From assembly GCA_001574975.1 (NCBI GenBank), contig KQ965738.1, positions 364,277 to 428,276 on the forward strand: 64,000 nucleotides of DNA, given 5' to 3'. The stretch comes from Gonapodya prolifera JEL478 (lineage: Eukaryota; Monoblepharomycota; Monoblepharidomycetes; Monoblepharidales; Gonapodyaceae). Both the position numbers and the translations under genes were made by a program. Positions 32,894 through 45,894 of the stretch are shown here, piece by piece (within the stretch, counting starts at the first letter, position 1; every line of letters begins with the position of its first letter). The notes beneath the pieces are model-generated. The model saw only the letters and a program-made list of their open reading frames with translations, was not told the DNA's origin and did not search any database.

Positions 32894-35608
32894 ATGGCTG
32901 CACTCTTCGAATCGCTCCTCGCTCTGCCATGGCCTGTCACCGCCATCTTGGCTGCCCTCTTCTTTGTAGCAACATTGATTCTGCTCTACCCAGACCGAGG
33001 TACTATCTCTTTTGCTCGCCATCTCCTCCACCACCAACTCACGCATCACTCCCGCAGCCTATGGAACTCGCTCGCGGTCCGACATTCCCCTCGCGCAAGA
33101 GAACAAACCCCTCATTGGCGCAATGGCTGCGATGGCACAGGGGATCGATTTTAGGTTGGAAAGGTTGCTCGAGCAAGTCAGGAGACAGGGCGGTGCGTAG
33201 GGGATTGCGAATCTTTGGCTTGAGGCTTTGGGTGTCACTGAGGCTCCTCCCTTCCCGACTGCCGAATGCCGATATACAACGCCGTGTATATCCAGAGGGA
33301 AAACCATACAGAATGACCCTATACAACCCCATGTTTGGCCCCATGGACATGATTGTTATCAGCGACGTGCAAGACGTGGAAACTGTTTTGAGAGAGTGAG
33401 TGCCTGTCACGTGTCGTCGGCACATTTTGAAACCTCTAAAATATGGCTACCTATCAGCCCCTACACTTTTGTCAAGGGCGGCTTGCTCACGTCGCTTCTC
33501 ACGGACTTTCTCGGTAAGTCCGCTCCTGCTCCTCGAGGCTGCTCTCTGCACATGCAACATGCAACGACTAACCCAAATTGTGCTCACCGCGAATTTGTGT
33601 TTTTTTTTTTTTTTTTTTGCACTTTGCAGGCCAGGGAATTTTCACCTCTGGTGCGTACCCGAGTCCCGTTCCACCGTACAAGCTCTTCTCCCATCTCACG
33701 CCCCCCGCCTCTTTTACACCTTCCCATCACAACCACTCCAACCCCCCTTAGACGGCGGTAAGTCCACCTCCATTTTCCCCCCTCTCTCTCCCCTCACCCC
33801 CTTCCACCACTCTTAGAACGCTGGCACGCGCAGCGCAAAACGGCCTCGCACGTGTTCAACGTCAAGAACTTCCGTAACTTCAACGGCGACTTTTTGCACG
33901 AAGTCGGGTACCTCATCAAGCACCTCGAGGCCGCGCGGGACGCGGGCGCGGTTGTGGACTTGCAGGATTTGCTGCTCAGGTGTACCTTGGACTCGTTTGG
34001 CCGCCTTGCGATGGGATCCGACTTTGGGTGCATTACCCAGCCTGGCTCTGTCAAGGAGGGGCGCTACGCCCTCCCCACGGTGGAGTTCATGGAGGCCTTT
34101 GACTACGTCAACGTAAGCAACTTTTCGTTATTCAACGGGCGACCTCACTCTATCGCTCACTCTGCACCCTGCACGTGCACTGTCATCCAGGGTACGGTCG
34201 CCGTGCGCGCCATGCAGCCGTTCTGGCAGCTCCAGGAGCGGCTCAACGGTACTACCAACAAGATCAAGGCGTGCCAGAAGATTATGTCTGAGTTCGCAGA
34301 CAAGGTCATCACGGACAAACGCCGCAAGATGGAAAAGGGTGAGACTATCGGCGAGGACGGCAAGAGCACCGACGGAAGGCACGCGGATATGCTCGGTACG
34401 TCAGCGATTGGGTATATTGCACGTTCCTTTGGTGCTCATGTCTTGCGCCCCGACTCCGGCCAAAAACAGACTACTTCATGCGCACAACAAACTTTGACGG
34501 AGGAGTTCCCGACGACCACGAACTTCGTGACGTTTGCATGAATCTCATCATCGCGGGCCGTGACACCACCGCCCAAACGTGAGTCCCCCTTCATCCCATT
34601 GTGGCCCAAGTTGCAATCACTAATTGGGACCGCTGCACGCACTCGCCTTATCAGTCTCACATGGGTCTTCTACATGCTCTCGTCTCACCCCGAGGTGGAG
34701 GCCAAGTGCCGCGAGGAAATCAACCGGGTGTTTGGGAAGGATGGGCAGCCAACTTACGAGAAGATCAAGGAGCTGAAGTACCTCACGGCGACGTTTAACG
34801 AGACGTTGCGTCTGCACGCCAACGTGAGTGCTTGAATTTCTCTTGCTATCGATCGTGAAGTCTCAAGTTTCTTGTATGTTCCAGGTGCCGTTCAATACCC
34901 CTACATGCACCAAACAGACCACTCTGGCCGGCACCGGAACTACGGTCTACCCTGGTGACATCATACAGTACTCGGTAAGTTGCTGTACGCGCGGCGCAGG
35001 GTAGCCACTTGAAACATCCCCTCTCATCACGGGCTTTGCTTCCTTTCGGCCAGCCTTGGGTCATGGGACGGCTCCAAAGCATCTGGGGCCCCGATGCCGA
35101 GGAGTTCCGCCCAGAGAGGTGGCTGGACGACGGGGGGAGTGTGAAGAAGGAAAACACGTTCAAGTGGCCTGTGTTCAAAGCTGGTCCACGAATTTGTTTG
35201 GGAATGGTGAGTGATCCTGACATGACGGTTTCGCTCCCGACATGTACCTCACCCGACTCGCAAACCTCACCAAGAACATGGCCACACAAGAAGCTGTCAC
35301 GTTTATGGCCCAGATCTTGCGAACGTACCGCCTGGTGAGTGGCCAACGCGGGACTTGGAGAAGGTTCGCCCACTGACGCCGCCAATACAAAATAGGAACT
35401 CGTCAACGAGGATGATCCGAGCAAGTGGGGCAAGTACGATGTTGACCCGGCCAAGAGACAGGGACGATGTGAGTCTCGAAGTTCCTCTTCAAAGCGAGTA
35501 AGACATTGACTAACGCAATCGTTCATCTTGTTCGCATAACCAGATTCTTCGGCGCTTACACTCGGTTTGAAAGGAACGGTGGACTTCAAGGTCCACTTGG
35601 TGCAATGA
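32894..35608 (+). CDS. Cytochrome P450, paralogue B (complete)
   Basis: Fifteen exons, 547 aa: 32894-32999, 33058-33192, 33296-33395, 33458-33513, 33630-33650, 33752-33757 (6 nt), 33817-34112, 34191-34395, 34470-34578, 34655-34823, 34885-34974, 35054-35206, 35275-35334, 35396-35468, 35544-35608. Every junction is GT-AG and in phase. Order of motifs: N-terminal membrane anchor, GIFTSDGERWHAQRK (C-helix, across the 6-nt exon), AGRDTTAQT (I-helix oxygen site), NETLRLH (ExxR), and FKAGPRICLG (haem-binding Cys). It belongs to the CYP4/CYP52/CYP86-like clan, typically omega-hydroxylating fatty acids or alkanes at the ER. Compared with paralogue A it has one extra intron (33514-33629, with a 19-T run near its end) and lacks two. 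The upstream BVMO and downstream esterase suggest shared lipid or ketone metabolism. Confidence 0.93.
33752..33757 (+). other. 6-nt microexon of P450 paralogue B
   Basis: ACGGCG between a TTAG acceptor and a GTAAGT donor; after splicing it gives Asp-Gly in GIFTS-DG-ERWHAQRK. Same place, length and phase as 939-944 in paralogue A. Confidence 0.85.
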
Positions 35609-36063
35609 GTGAGGATGGGAAGGAGGGGCTGTAGCGAGATTTTTCGGTATCATTTTGCATTGATGAGCGAATATATTTGATTTTGGCATGTTTTGATCCG
35701 TTCGTTTGATCCGTGTGTACGTCCCTGATATTTATCGCGCGAGGTAACAAGGGAGCGTGTACACACATATGCGGAGAATGTCTCCCACGTCTCTCGCTTC
35801 ACAAATCGGGCAACATACACGTGTCTTCACAGATTCGACTGTGCGTCAGCTCTGCGTACAGCGAATCAATCGTAGGAGCGAGTTGCTCCGAAGCAAAATA
35901 CACGTCAGGCGTCGCCCGACCATCCTAAAGTGAATGCGACTTTCGTCACGCGTCGCCGGCAAGTTCGAGGCCGACAAAGGACCCAAGGGCCCTAGGGTTC
36001 TCCGTCGGTATCATTTTCTGCGGTGCATATGTAATCGTTGGTCAACATTCACATCCTGCGCCA
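35609..36063. other. Intergenic, 455 bp
   Basis: 3' end of P450 B and promoter of the esterase, same strand. No gene, clear TATA box or repeat seen. Confidence 0.45.
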
Positions 36064-38166
<2,103 letters not shown>

Positions 38167-38274
38167 GATGTTTTGGGATTCGTCGCTGAATCATCTGCAA
38201 ATAAGACGAGCTATACACAATATACAACCAATAAATAAAGTCAAGATAATAATAATTGCAACTTCTCCCCCCTA

Positions 38275-41200
38275 TCAACGGAAGGCGTTTTCTTCCTTAC
38301 CCTTAAGGAAACCTTTCAGATACGACCCTTTAATCGCTCCACCGGGTCCGACTAAAACTCCACCACTCGCGACGACGTTTCCTTTTCCGACCGACTGAGT
38401 CAATCCCCGGGACGATAAGGAAGGTTGGAGGGCAAGGGCGAGCTGAGACGCCGACTCCTCGTTGATAGGCGGAAGGATGTAGGGCATTTGGGATTGATGA
38501 AATGCTTGGATGGGAGGTAGTTGCTGGATGATATCAGGTCGTGCGAGTTGCTGCTGGGAGTGTGTCGGTGCGATGAATGACGTGGTCTGTTGCATAGCCA
38601 TGGGATTGATCATCGTGGCCCCTGGCCACACGGGACTACTCTGAGCGCCAGAAATCTGGGCAGCTCCGAGTAGCGAAGCCATCGGCGTATCCGGCAGTCC
38701 CGGCATCCCCAACTGTAACATCATACCCATCCCTGGTATGAACGTGGGAACGCCGAAGTTTGTCCCGCCATATCCCATGGCGCCCGGAGGAGCAATCATG
38801 TATACGGGTTGAACCGGCTGCTGGTGCACAACGAGCGAGGTCTGCGAGTTTGTTGAGGAAGGAGGTGTTGACAGACCAACCAGGTCCTGCCCCGAGGAGC
38901 CCTTTGATCCCGGCAAAGATCTTCGTGATTTCAGTCGACTACCGCGTTTTGCGTCTCCGCCTTGTCGACGGCCCCTGACCACTTGCTCTTCGGCGTCTGC
39001 GTCATCACCCGAGCTCCCAGGGTCTGACTCGACAAGCGCCAACGCCATTGATCTCTGTGATCCCAGAGCGTCAACAAACGACGATCCTCCGCTACGTGTA
39101 TCTTGAAACCGCTTCGTGGACTGGCGGGCTGGTTCTCGCGTGCCCACGTCGGATGCCCGCGCCCTGCCCTTCCTAGGGGGATCATCATCTAGGTCCCCCT
39201 TTCTGTTTGGAGCATGGACCCGCTGTTTGATATTTTCCATCGAAGATGGTCCAAAACTCCTCCGCGGATGAGGTCGCAGTTCCGGCGGTGGCAGTCGGGG
39301 AGGTCTGCGGGATGCTTCGTCGGGGCCAGATTCATCTGAGGAAGATCTACCGGGGGAAGAGTCGCGATCGCTAGCTTCTGAAGGATCAGAACCCCGGTTT
39401 CTTTGGTGGGTTTTTGGACTACCCCGTGGACCCCGCCGTTTCGTATGTCGTCGCTTTTCAGTCCAAGTGTCCTCCCTACCACTTTCGTCGGAGCTTCTCT
39501 CGCCTGATTGCGACTCACTGTCGCTACTCCGCTGCGCCCGCGACGTTGGAGGTGTATTGGCGCGGGGCGCGGATGTTTGCGTTTGAGACGCCATACTTCG
39601 GGTTTGAGGTTGGTGAGGCAGCGGAGGGAGACGCTTTGGGATTGCGTGCACGGTATTACTCAAAATTTAGACCAGAAAGATCAGAGGCAACACCATTAAT
39701 TCACTCACAGATTGCTTGCCACCATCTTGCACGGCTGTTGCTTTCCCCGTCGCTTTTCTCCTACCGACTTCCTCTGCGCTCGCCAAACTCTTCCCCAACC
39801 TCCCGCCAACTCGTTTTCTGGCTTCCGCCTGTGTTCCTAACCATCCTTCCGCCCCATCCATGGGCTTCTTTGCTCCTCCTTTATCGGTTCCTATGTCCAC
39901 GGCCTTCACACCCTCCCTCGCCCTCTTCCTCCTCTCTGCTTCCGCTCTCTTCTTCTCCTCTTCTTCCCCTTTCCGCTTCAGCGAGGCATCCCACCCCGGT
40001 CTCTCCTCTCCTTTGCCATGTCCGTCGTCACCCCTCGCCTTGCTCGTCCTCCTGGCCCTGGCTAGCTCCTTCATGACGCCTTCAGGTCTCGGCGCCCGTA
40101 TGTACTCATACGTTGGTGTCAGACCGCGTCGATGACGGGGCACGGGTGCCGAGGTATGCACAAGAAGCGTCGGAGTAGGAGTTGATGATGAGGACGTGGC
40201 TGGTTTGGCCCTTGGGACGCGCGAGGGAACTCGAGGGGTACGTAAAGCGGGTGGTGGGGAGCGAGATGGGGGCGGAGAGGATGGCGGGTTTGGTGGGGGA
40301 GCGGAATCTGCACTGGAGAGGCTGCTTGAAGAGAGTTCTTGCGACGTATCCGAGACTATTCCTTCGGACGACCCCGAGGAGGATTCAGACAGCTTGGAGT
40401 TGGCACGCGCCAGCTCCGCCCGCTTAAATGCCTTCACCGAGTCGCGGTCCACGTCGGCCGGTCGTGTGCTCGGAAGAGGCGGAGGCGGGTTTGGGATCGT
40501 GAGTCGCTGTGCCAGATTGTCTTCTGTGGACGTGGAGACTGAAAGGAGACCCGGATGCGCGGTGGGAGAGGGAATGGAGGGCGGCAAGCGTTGAGTGCGG
40601 GCTTGTGCTTCTGCTTTTGGTGCGGGTTGGTCAACGATTGATTTGGGAGGAGTCGGGTGAGCGCGAACCGTGGGAGGAGATGGAGAGTGGAGCGACGGTG
40701 CCGAGGAGCTTAAAGGAAGGCGGGGATGAGGCGGTGGCGGTGGAGTTGATGCGGGTGCTGGAGGAAGTTTGGCGACTGCATTCTGTGGTGTTGCAACATC
40801 CGCATCTCTCCGTGGCATCTCGCGAGATCCCTGTCCACTATCTACAGTCGTCTCCTCCACCTTTTTTGTCCAATTTCCACTTTGGTCTGCATCTGCATCT
40901 CCTCGTTGCACCTCGCCCTCGCCCAACCCCACCACCTTGCCCTCCCAGCTTCCCTCCCTCTTTCCCCAGGCGCTTTCCTTCGCCAACGCGCCGCTTCCAA
41001 CGCCACCGCCCCAGCCGCCCTTTTTTGTTACCCAGGCGGCGAACAGGTACACGTGTGGCCGCCCGTGCACCGTGTGCGTGTCCAGCGCGGTCCGGAACGC
41101 AGAGGGGGAGGAGAGAGCGAGACGGTCACCTCGGGCATCGAGGTAAGACAGAAGAAGTGATTTCGGGGGAGGGGAGGTCGGGGAAGTGCGTGAGGACTCC

Positions 41201-42545
41201 CCAGATGGTGACGATACGGAAGTCGACATGGAGGGTGCGCGCGCAGGCTCGAGAGATCCGCCCGCGTCGGCATCGGCGGCGTCTACGAGCTCTGCGACGC
41301 GTGCCTTGAGCAGGCGGAACGTAAGTTGCGCCGAGGGGACGGATGCGAGGAATGTGCGCCGGGCGTAGATGAGTTTGAACGGGATGCTCGTGGGAGGGGG
41401 AGGGGGAGTGAACGGGGCCGATGACGGCGGCGATGTCAGCGTGCGTGAGCCAGTGATGAGGTGCGGGTTGAGTGGGGGCCGGCGGTCTGGGTAGGGGGGG
41501 GAGGAATGTGAGGTCCATGAAGTGGCATGGATGGTGTTAACAGCCCATCCTGTGTTCACACAACCATCATACAAATGCGAGTCAATTCCAGTTAACTTCA
41601 AATCGCCGTACTTTGTACGATATCCACTCAGTGCTGTTTCCTTCTCGCCGCTAACTTTCTCCCAGCCGACCTTGTGCGACGCCACTCACCTCCCTCACCA
41701 ATTTCCTCTTCGTCCTGGTGCCACACGCCGTTAGGAATCTCAGGCAGCATCGCGACAAAGGGGTCTTGCCCCTCTGACGGGGAAGGAGGGGAGCCGTCGA
41801 GTGCTTCCGAGGAGGGTGGATCATGAACGGGGCCGCTTTTCGATGTTTCGGGAGGATCTGTAGGGGACGTGGGAGATGCGGGTGCGTTGCCGTTCGCGAT
41901 TGGGGTGTCTTGTTCCACGTTACGAGACAATGCCGGGGTTGGAACGCGATCCGGGTCTGGGAGGGTTGGGGATATTGCCACTTCAGCTGCGGCACTTCCT
42001 TCGTCGGAATCCCCATTCATTCGCACATCCCCCCGGAGAGGGTTTAAGACCTCGGATTGGGTGGGATCTGCCCCGTGGGGGGAGCTTTCCGACTTAGTGG
42101 TTTCTTCAGTGGACGTTCCATCAGCTGCAGGTTTCGTGGAATAAGACGAGGAGCCGTCATCGTGCACCTCCTTGGCAAAATTTCCGAGAGATTGCTGAGG
42201 CGTTCCGGCGGTAGCTATTGGTGGCTTGAGGGGAGGCTCTGCAGGTGTCCCGTTTGTGGTGTCACCGGTGGCACCCTCGGCCGGGTCGGCAGCTTGAACG
42301 ACGTCGCTGGATGCAAATCCTTCCGCGCCGACAGTGTCGATCGTTCCGTCCTCTCTTCTTGACGGGCCAACCTCTCTCCCGCCCTCGTTCTCCCCTTGTA
42401 CGTCGAGACCCCCTCGGTCCTCTTCTCCATCAATCCCCTGCTGAGAATGACCGTTATCGCTTCGCTCAACATTGCCTCCGTCTCCATTTCGTGTCGATCC
42501 GCCCGCCTCGCCAACCCCAGGTTCCTCATCGTCGCCGTCGCCCAT
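38275..42545 (-). CDS. Large disordered scaffold with a PB1-like domain
   Basis: Three exons, 42545-41690, 41486-39709, 39633-38275 (introns 41487-41689 and 39634-39708), in phase, 1,330 aa. Exon 1 is acidic, Gly/Ser/Thr-rich and disordered. Exon 2 begins with a segment resembling a PB1 domain: IPFKLIYARRTFLASVPSAQ, then after a Ser-rich insert LLLSYLDARGDRLALSSPSA, whose YxDxxGDxxxL pattern is the acidic OPCA motif. Long Pro/Ser regions and a charged helix (RKGEEEEKKRAEAERRKRA) follow; exon 3 is Arg/Ser- then Pro/Met/Gln-rich. PB1 domains pair end to end in polarity and NADPH-oxidase complexes (Cdc24, Bem1, NoxR). A scaffold in signalling or polarity is an inference. The first splice was chosen for phase and pyrimidine-rich acceptor. 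Confidence 0.62.
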
Positions 42546-43069
42546 CCAGAATGTAAAACCACCGATCCGGTCTGTCGTGCGATTGGCAAGAGGAGTAAAC
42601 GATTCCGGCAGCTAGCGTTCCGCCCACCGTGTGTGATTATGCGAGAATGAATGTCAGCTTCACCTTCCCTCCCCATCCAGACTCGATCAGGCACATCTTC
42701 GCAAGGCGTAAACGCAGAATCTTATGCATTGCTACGCTCTCCACAAAAGGGCGCAAAAGACACTCAACCAACCAAACAAGGCGGTGAGAATCGGTGTGTC
42801 CCGGATTGTAAGTAATTGCGAGGACGGCTGTGGTCGAGTCCTCGCTCGAGACCGACAGAGGACAAGCGATCTATTTGCGATAAATGTACGGCATTTTTCG
42901 GTGAAGTGCAAGTCGCAAAGGGCGCCTTCATCCAATTCGTGACAACAATGTCGCCTCCCTCTCCCCACGTCGGAAATACAAAAAAGACACAAATACATGA
43001 TGCACAGTTCAAGCTTGAGACTAGAATGTTCCGACGGATGCTGAATCTCCGTGGCAGTTGCCAAGAAAT
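42546..43069. other. Intergenic, 524 bp
   Basis: Upstream of the scaffold gene and downstream of the kinase, both minus strand. No coding signal or repeat seen. Confidence 0.4.
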
Positions 43070-44491
43070 TCACAGTTGTTCTGCCATTCCAGCCGCAAAT
43101 CTTCCATCACCTCCTTTCATTAAAAAAGGGTGCTCCAGCAGTTCCTGCACTCTCGCCCTCTCTTTCGGCTCCTTCTTCAAACAGCGCGCGACAAAGTTCT
43201 CAAACGCTTCTGTGAGCCCTGCACCAGTCGGAACAGCAGGTGGATCTTCGTTCACGATCCTCGTGATCACCTCGATGATGCCTTGGGGCGAGGACTCAGC
43301 TGGTGGAAAAAGTGGGTGTCTTCCCGTGGCCATTTCCAAGCACAGAACGCCCAGTCCCCAGATGGCGCTCTGCAGCGACGGCGTGACTCCCCGGATGCAT
43401 TCAGGCTGAAGTTGTGAAGGGAGAGGTTCAGGCGTTTCTTCGCTCCACTAAAGGACGGCACACTCACACTCATGTAATAATGCTGTCCGAGCGATCCGTC
43501 CCCTCCCTCTTTGAGCACATGCTGGTGGTCGTCGGCAGGACCAAAACCACAAAGCTTCACACTGCCATCACCTCAGATGAGAATCTTTGTGGGTCCCAGG
43601 GGAGCTAAGTAGCAGGGCACGTAAATGTAAGCAACCACACAGAGAGATCTCTCGGGATACAAGGCACGTACATCTGTAAATAAGCCGTGCTTCACGCCTC
43701 AGATACAACAGACCCCTCAGCGTTGCAATGCAGATCGTCGCAATGGAATCCTCGGGGAACACTCTTCGACGGTGCATCACCGTCCCCAGAGATGAGCCTG
43801 CGACAAACTCCTACGGTCTACGTGAAATGACCGATTGCGCCGTTATACCAACCACTCTACTCACCATGTACAGTCCCACGCTGTGCTTACTGCTCGAGAC
43901 ACCCATGAATTGCACCACATTTGTGTGCTTCAGCGTGGTGCACTGGATTGCTGCCGCAGCGGCCTGTCCCCACTTTTTGTCCTTGTTGTGGAACTCCTAG
44001 TGTAGGAAAGGAATGTTAAAACTGTGATCACGTTGGCAACTCTGACGCTAAAGGCTTAACCCAGCTTAACCCACCTTCCGCGCCAAGACGTCGCCTGTGT
44101 CTTTTTTCATCACCTTCCAAACACTTCCCGCCACGTGAGAAATTACCTCATAGTCATCGTCATGAATAAATGTCACGTCCACTGCACTTTTGAGGGACCC
44201 CGCTCCGGCCGCCGCAAGGTTCAAACCAGAAAGATGGAGACGTGGAGGCTTCCTCTGCCGCTTCATTGAATGCGAGAGCGAGCGCGCGGCTTGGTCCGGC
44301 GAGACGGCTCCATGTGATTCGCTCGAAATCGGGAATGATCCGATGGCCGCGTTGACTTCGGAAACCCCAGCGGACATCGATTCTGGAAACAGGCGGGGAA
44401 AAGACTCCGGGGCGTTCAAAGTGGAAATGCAAAAGGGAGAAACTCGTTTGGACTCGAGTTCTTTTCTTAGGAGACCTTTTGCCGAGCGCAC
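43070..44491 (-). pseudogene. MAP2K-like protein kinase, catalytically degenerate with an internal stop
   Basis: Five exons, high to low: 44491-44075, 43996-43865, 43810-43672, 43604-43468, 43405-43070, phases consistent. A Ser-rich N-terminus leads to a kinase fold: N-lobe YEVISHVAGSVWKV with GDVLARK (Gly loop weak), LKHTNVVQFMGVSS, EFVAGSSLGTV, YMSPECIRGV (APE-like), WGLGVLCLEMATGRHPLF and a normal C-lobe. Key catalytic residues are gone: the HRD Asp is not present (Tyr-Arg then Ser-Pro), the KPxN step reads GPTK, and DFG is GFG (VKLCGFG). An in-frame TGA lies at 43573-43575 between ILI and GDGSVKLCGFG, where CGA or similar would be expected. The stop makes a full-length product unlikely unless read through. 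No upstream gene overlap. Similar to MEK-type kinases; no upstream activation sites were assigned. Confidence 0.6.
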
Positions 44492-44581
44492 AGGGACAGA
44501 TCGATTCAGGTTTTGGGGGAATGTCCGAATTCGGACTCTTCAAAACCCCTCCACTTCCCGTCTTCCTGGCCTGCAGCCTTC

Positions 44582-45607
44582 ATGCATCCTCCGAAATCCG
44601 CCCATACGCAGCCCAAAGCTGTCGTCGTGGAGTTCATGGCCAACATTTTCCGCAACACGGACGCATCGCTGGCGCTTCTCGATAGCAAGGCTCTTTCCTT
44701 TGAATTCCTCCCCAAATCTATACGTGAGACACACCTCGCTTCGCGAGATGTCGACGTGGGTCCTCTCTGAATGACAGCGCCCTTTTTCTGACACGTCATC
44801 GCGGCGATGTGGATGTGCGCTGGGTTCGATAGGAACCCCGACGATGTCGTACCGCCAGTTCGCAATTTTTCTGAAGAACGAGCTCCTCCCGGTCTTTGCT
44901 GACTACCGCTGGAAGCCCCTCGCGTTCACGTGCGATGGGGGACGAGTTGCCGTGGAAGTGCGGTGAAACATTTGCGTGGTATCACTCATCTGTGCTCACT
45001 CGTGCGTTCTTCGCTACTTCTGTCTTCGATCGCCTCGATAACTAAGGCGGAGACCATTGGTCGGGCAAAGGACGGACGAGAATACCAACAACAGCATCGT
45101 AAGGGCGTTCTTCAATTTCACTGGAAAGCATTCGCTGGATTGATCTCCCCCTCGTGCTCACAGACATACTCTTTGTCGTGAAACGTGGCAAAATCGTGTC
45201 GGTGAGTCGAGTCGTCCAGGGTGCTTTGCCTAGGACAGACGAAACATCATCACGGTGTACCTTTCTCCCCTCACGCAATTCCGTTCCCACTCGCTCGGAT
45301 TCAGGTCCGCGACTACCTCGACACGTGAGTTCTCCTTGCTTTCCTTCCTCCACCACCAAGCATTGCTGGACCTTGCCGCCCAAATCAACACCATGTTGTT
45401 CATCACCCCACCATACCCCAACCTACCTCTGACCTCTCACACCCGGCTTTCAGCCTCTATTCGGCCCGTTTCTTCGCCACGTCCATTCCACCCAAGGACC
45501 GCCTTACAAATTCCGAGGCCGAGCTGCAGAACGACAAATCGGCACACGGCAACGGAAACGGGAGCGACACGGGGCACGATGGTGAAACAGCGAAGATGAA
45601 ATTGTAG
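44582..45607 (+). CDS. Small NTF2/SnoaL-like protein (putative, one frame problem)
   Basis: Readable exons: 44582 (or ATG 44513) to 44723, 44833-44962, about 45050-45140, about 45140-45201, 45305-45324 (20 nt) and 45454-45607. First part VVVEFMANIFRNTDASLALL; second ELLPVFADYRWKPLAFTCDG then GRVAVEVR; third NSIVRAFFNFTGKHSLD; fourth IDLPLVLTDILFVVKRGKIV; then VRDYLDT and an Asn/Gly-rich tail. The helix-helix-strand order with VKRGKIVSVRDYLD near the end resembles the NTF2-like (SnoaL) cone fold. Between the third and fourth parts the frame shifts near 45140 without a usable intron, so this is either damaged or mis-modelled there. Head-to-head with the kinase, whose start lies 22-91 bp away. 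Function unknown. Confidence 0.42.
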
Positions 45608-45894
45608 AGCGCGGAAGGGGGGGGAGCGCATCGAACGAGTGTGATATCCGACAATGTAGGCATAACAGCGATAGAGTAAAGGGGGCGCAGGGGGCGCGTG
45701 AGTTCGTAGGTCGGAAAAAGACACGTGCAATCAGTTTATACATGAGGAATATCGCACCAATCAGTTTGCAACACTTGTAATCCATTTCATACCCATCATC
45801 GTTCAAAGTGCGTTCTGCTCCGCTCCGTCACGTTTACCAATTAGAGGTCCCGCCCTCCAACGTCGACACTCCCTCTTATTTTCCGACACCCCTC

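Noticed and set aside
43811-43864. tRNA-like sequence on the minus strand (GGTTGGTATAACGG, box-A-like).
   Set aside because: It is the intron between two kinase exons (YM|EFVAG) with GTGAGT and GTAG ends. No acceptor stem, anticodon arm or proper T-loop could be paired.
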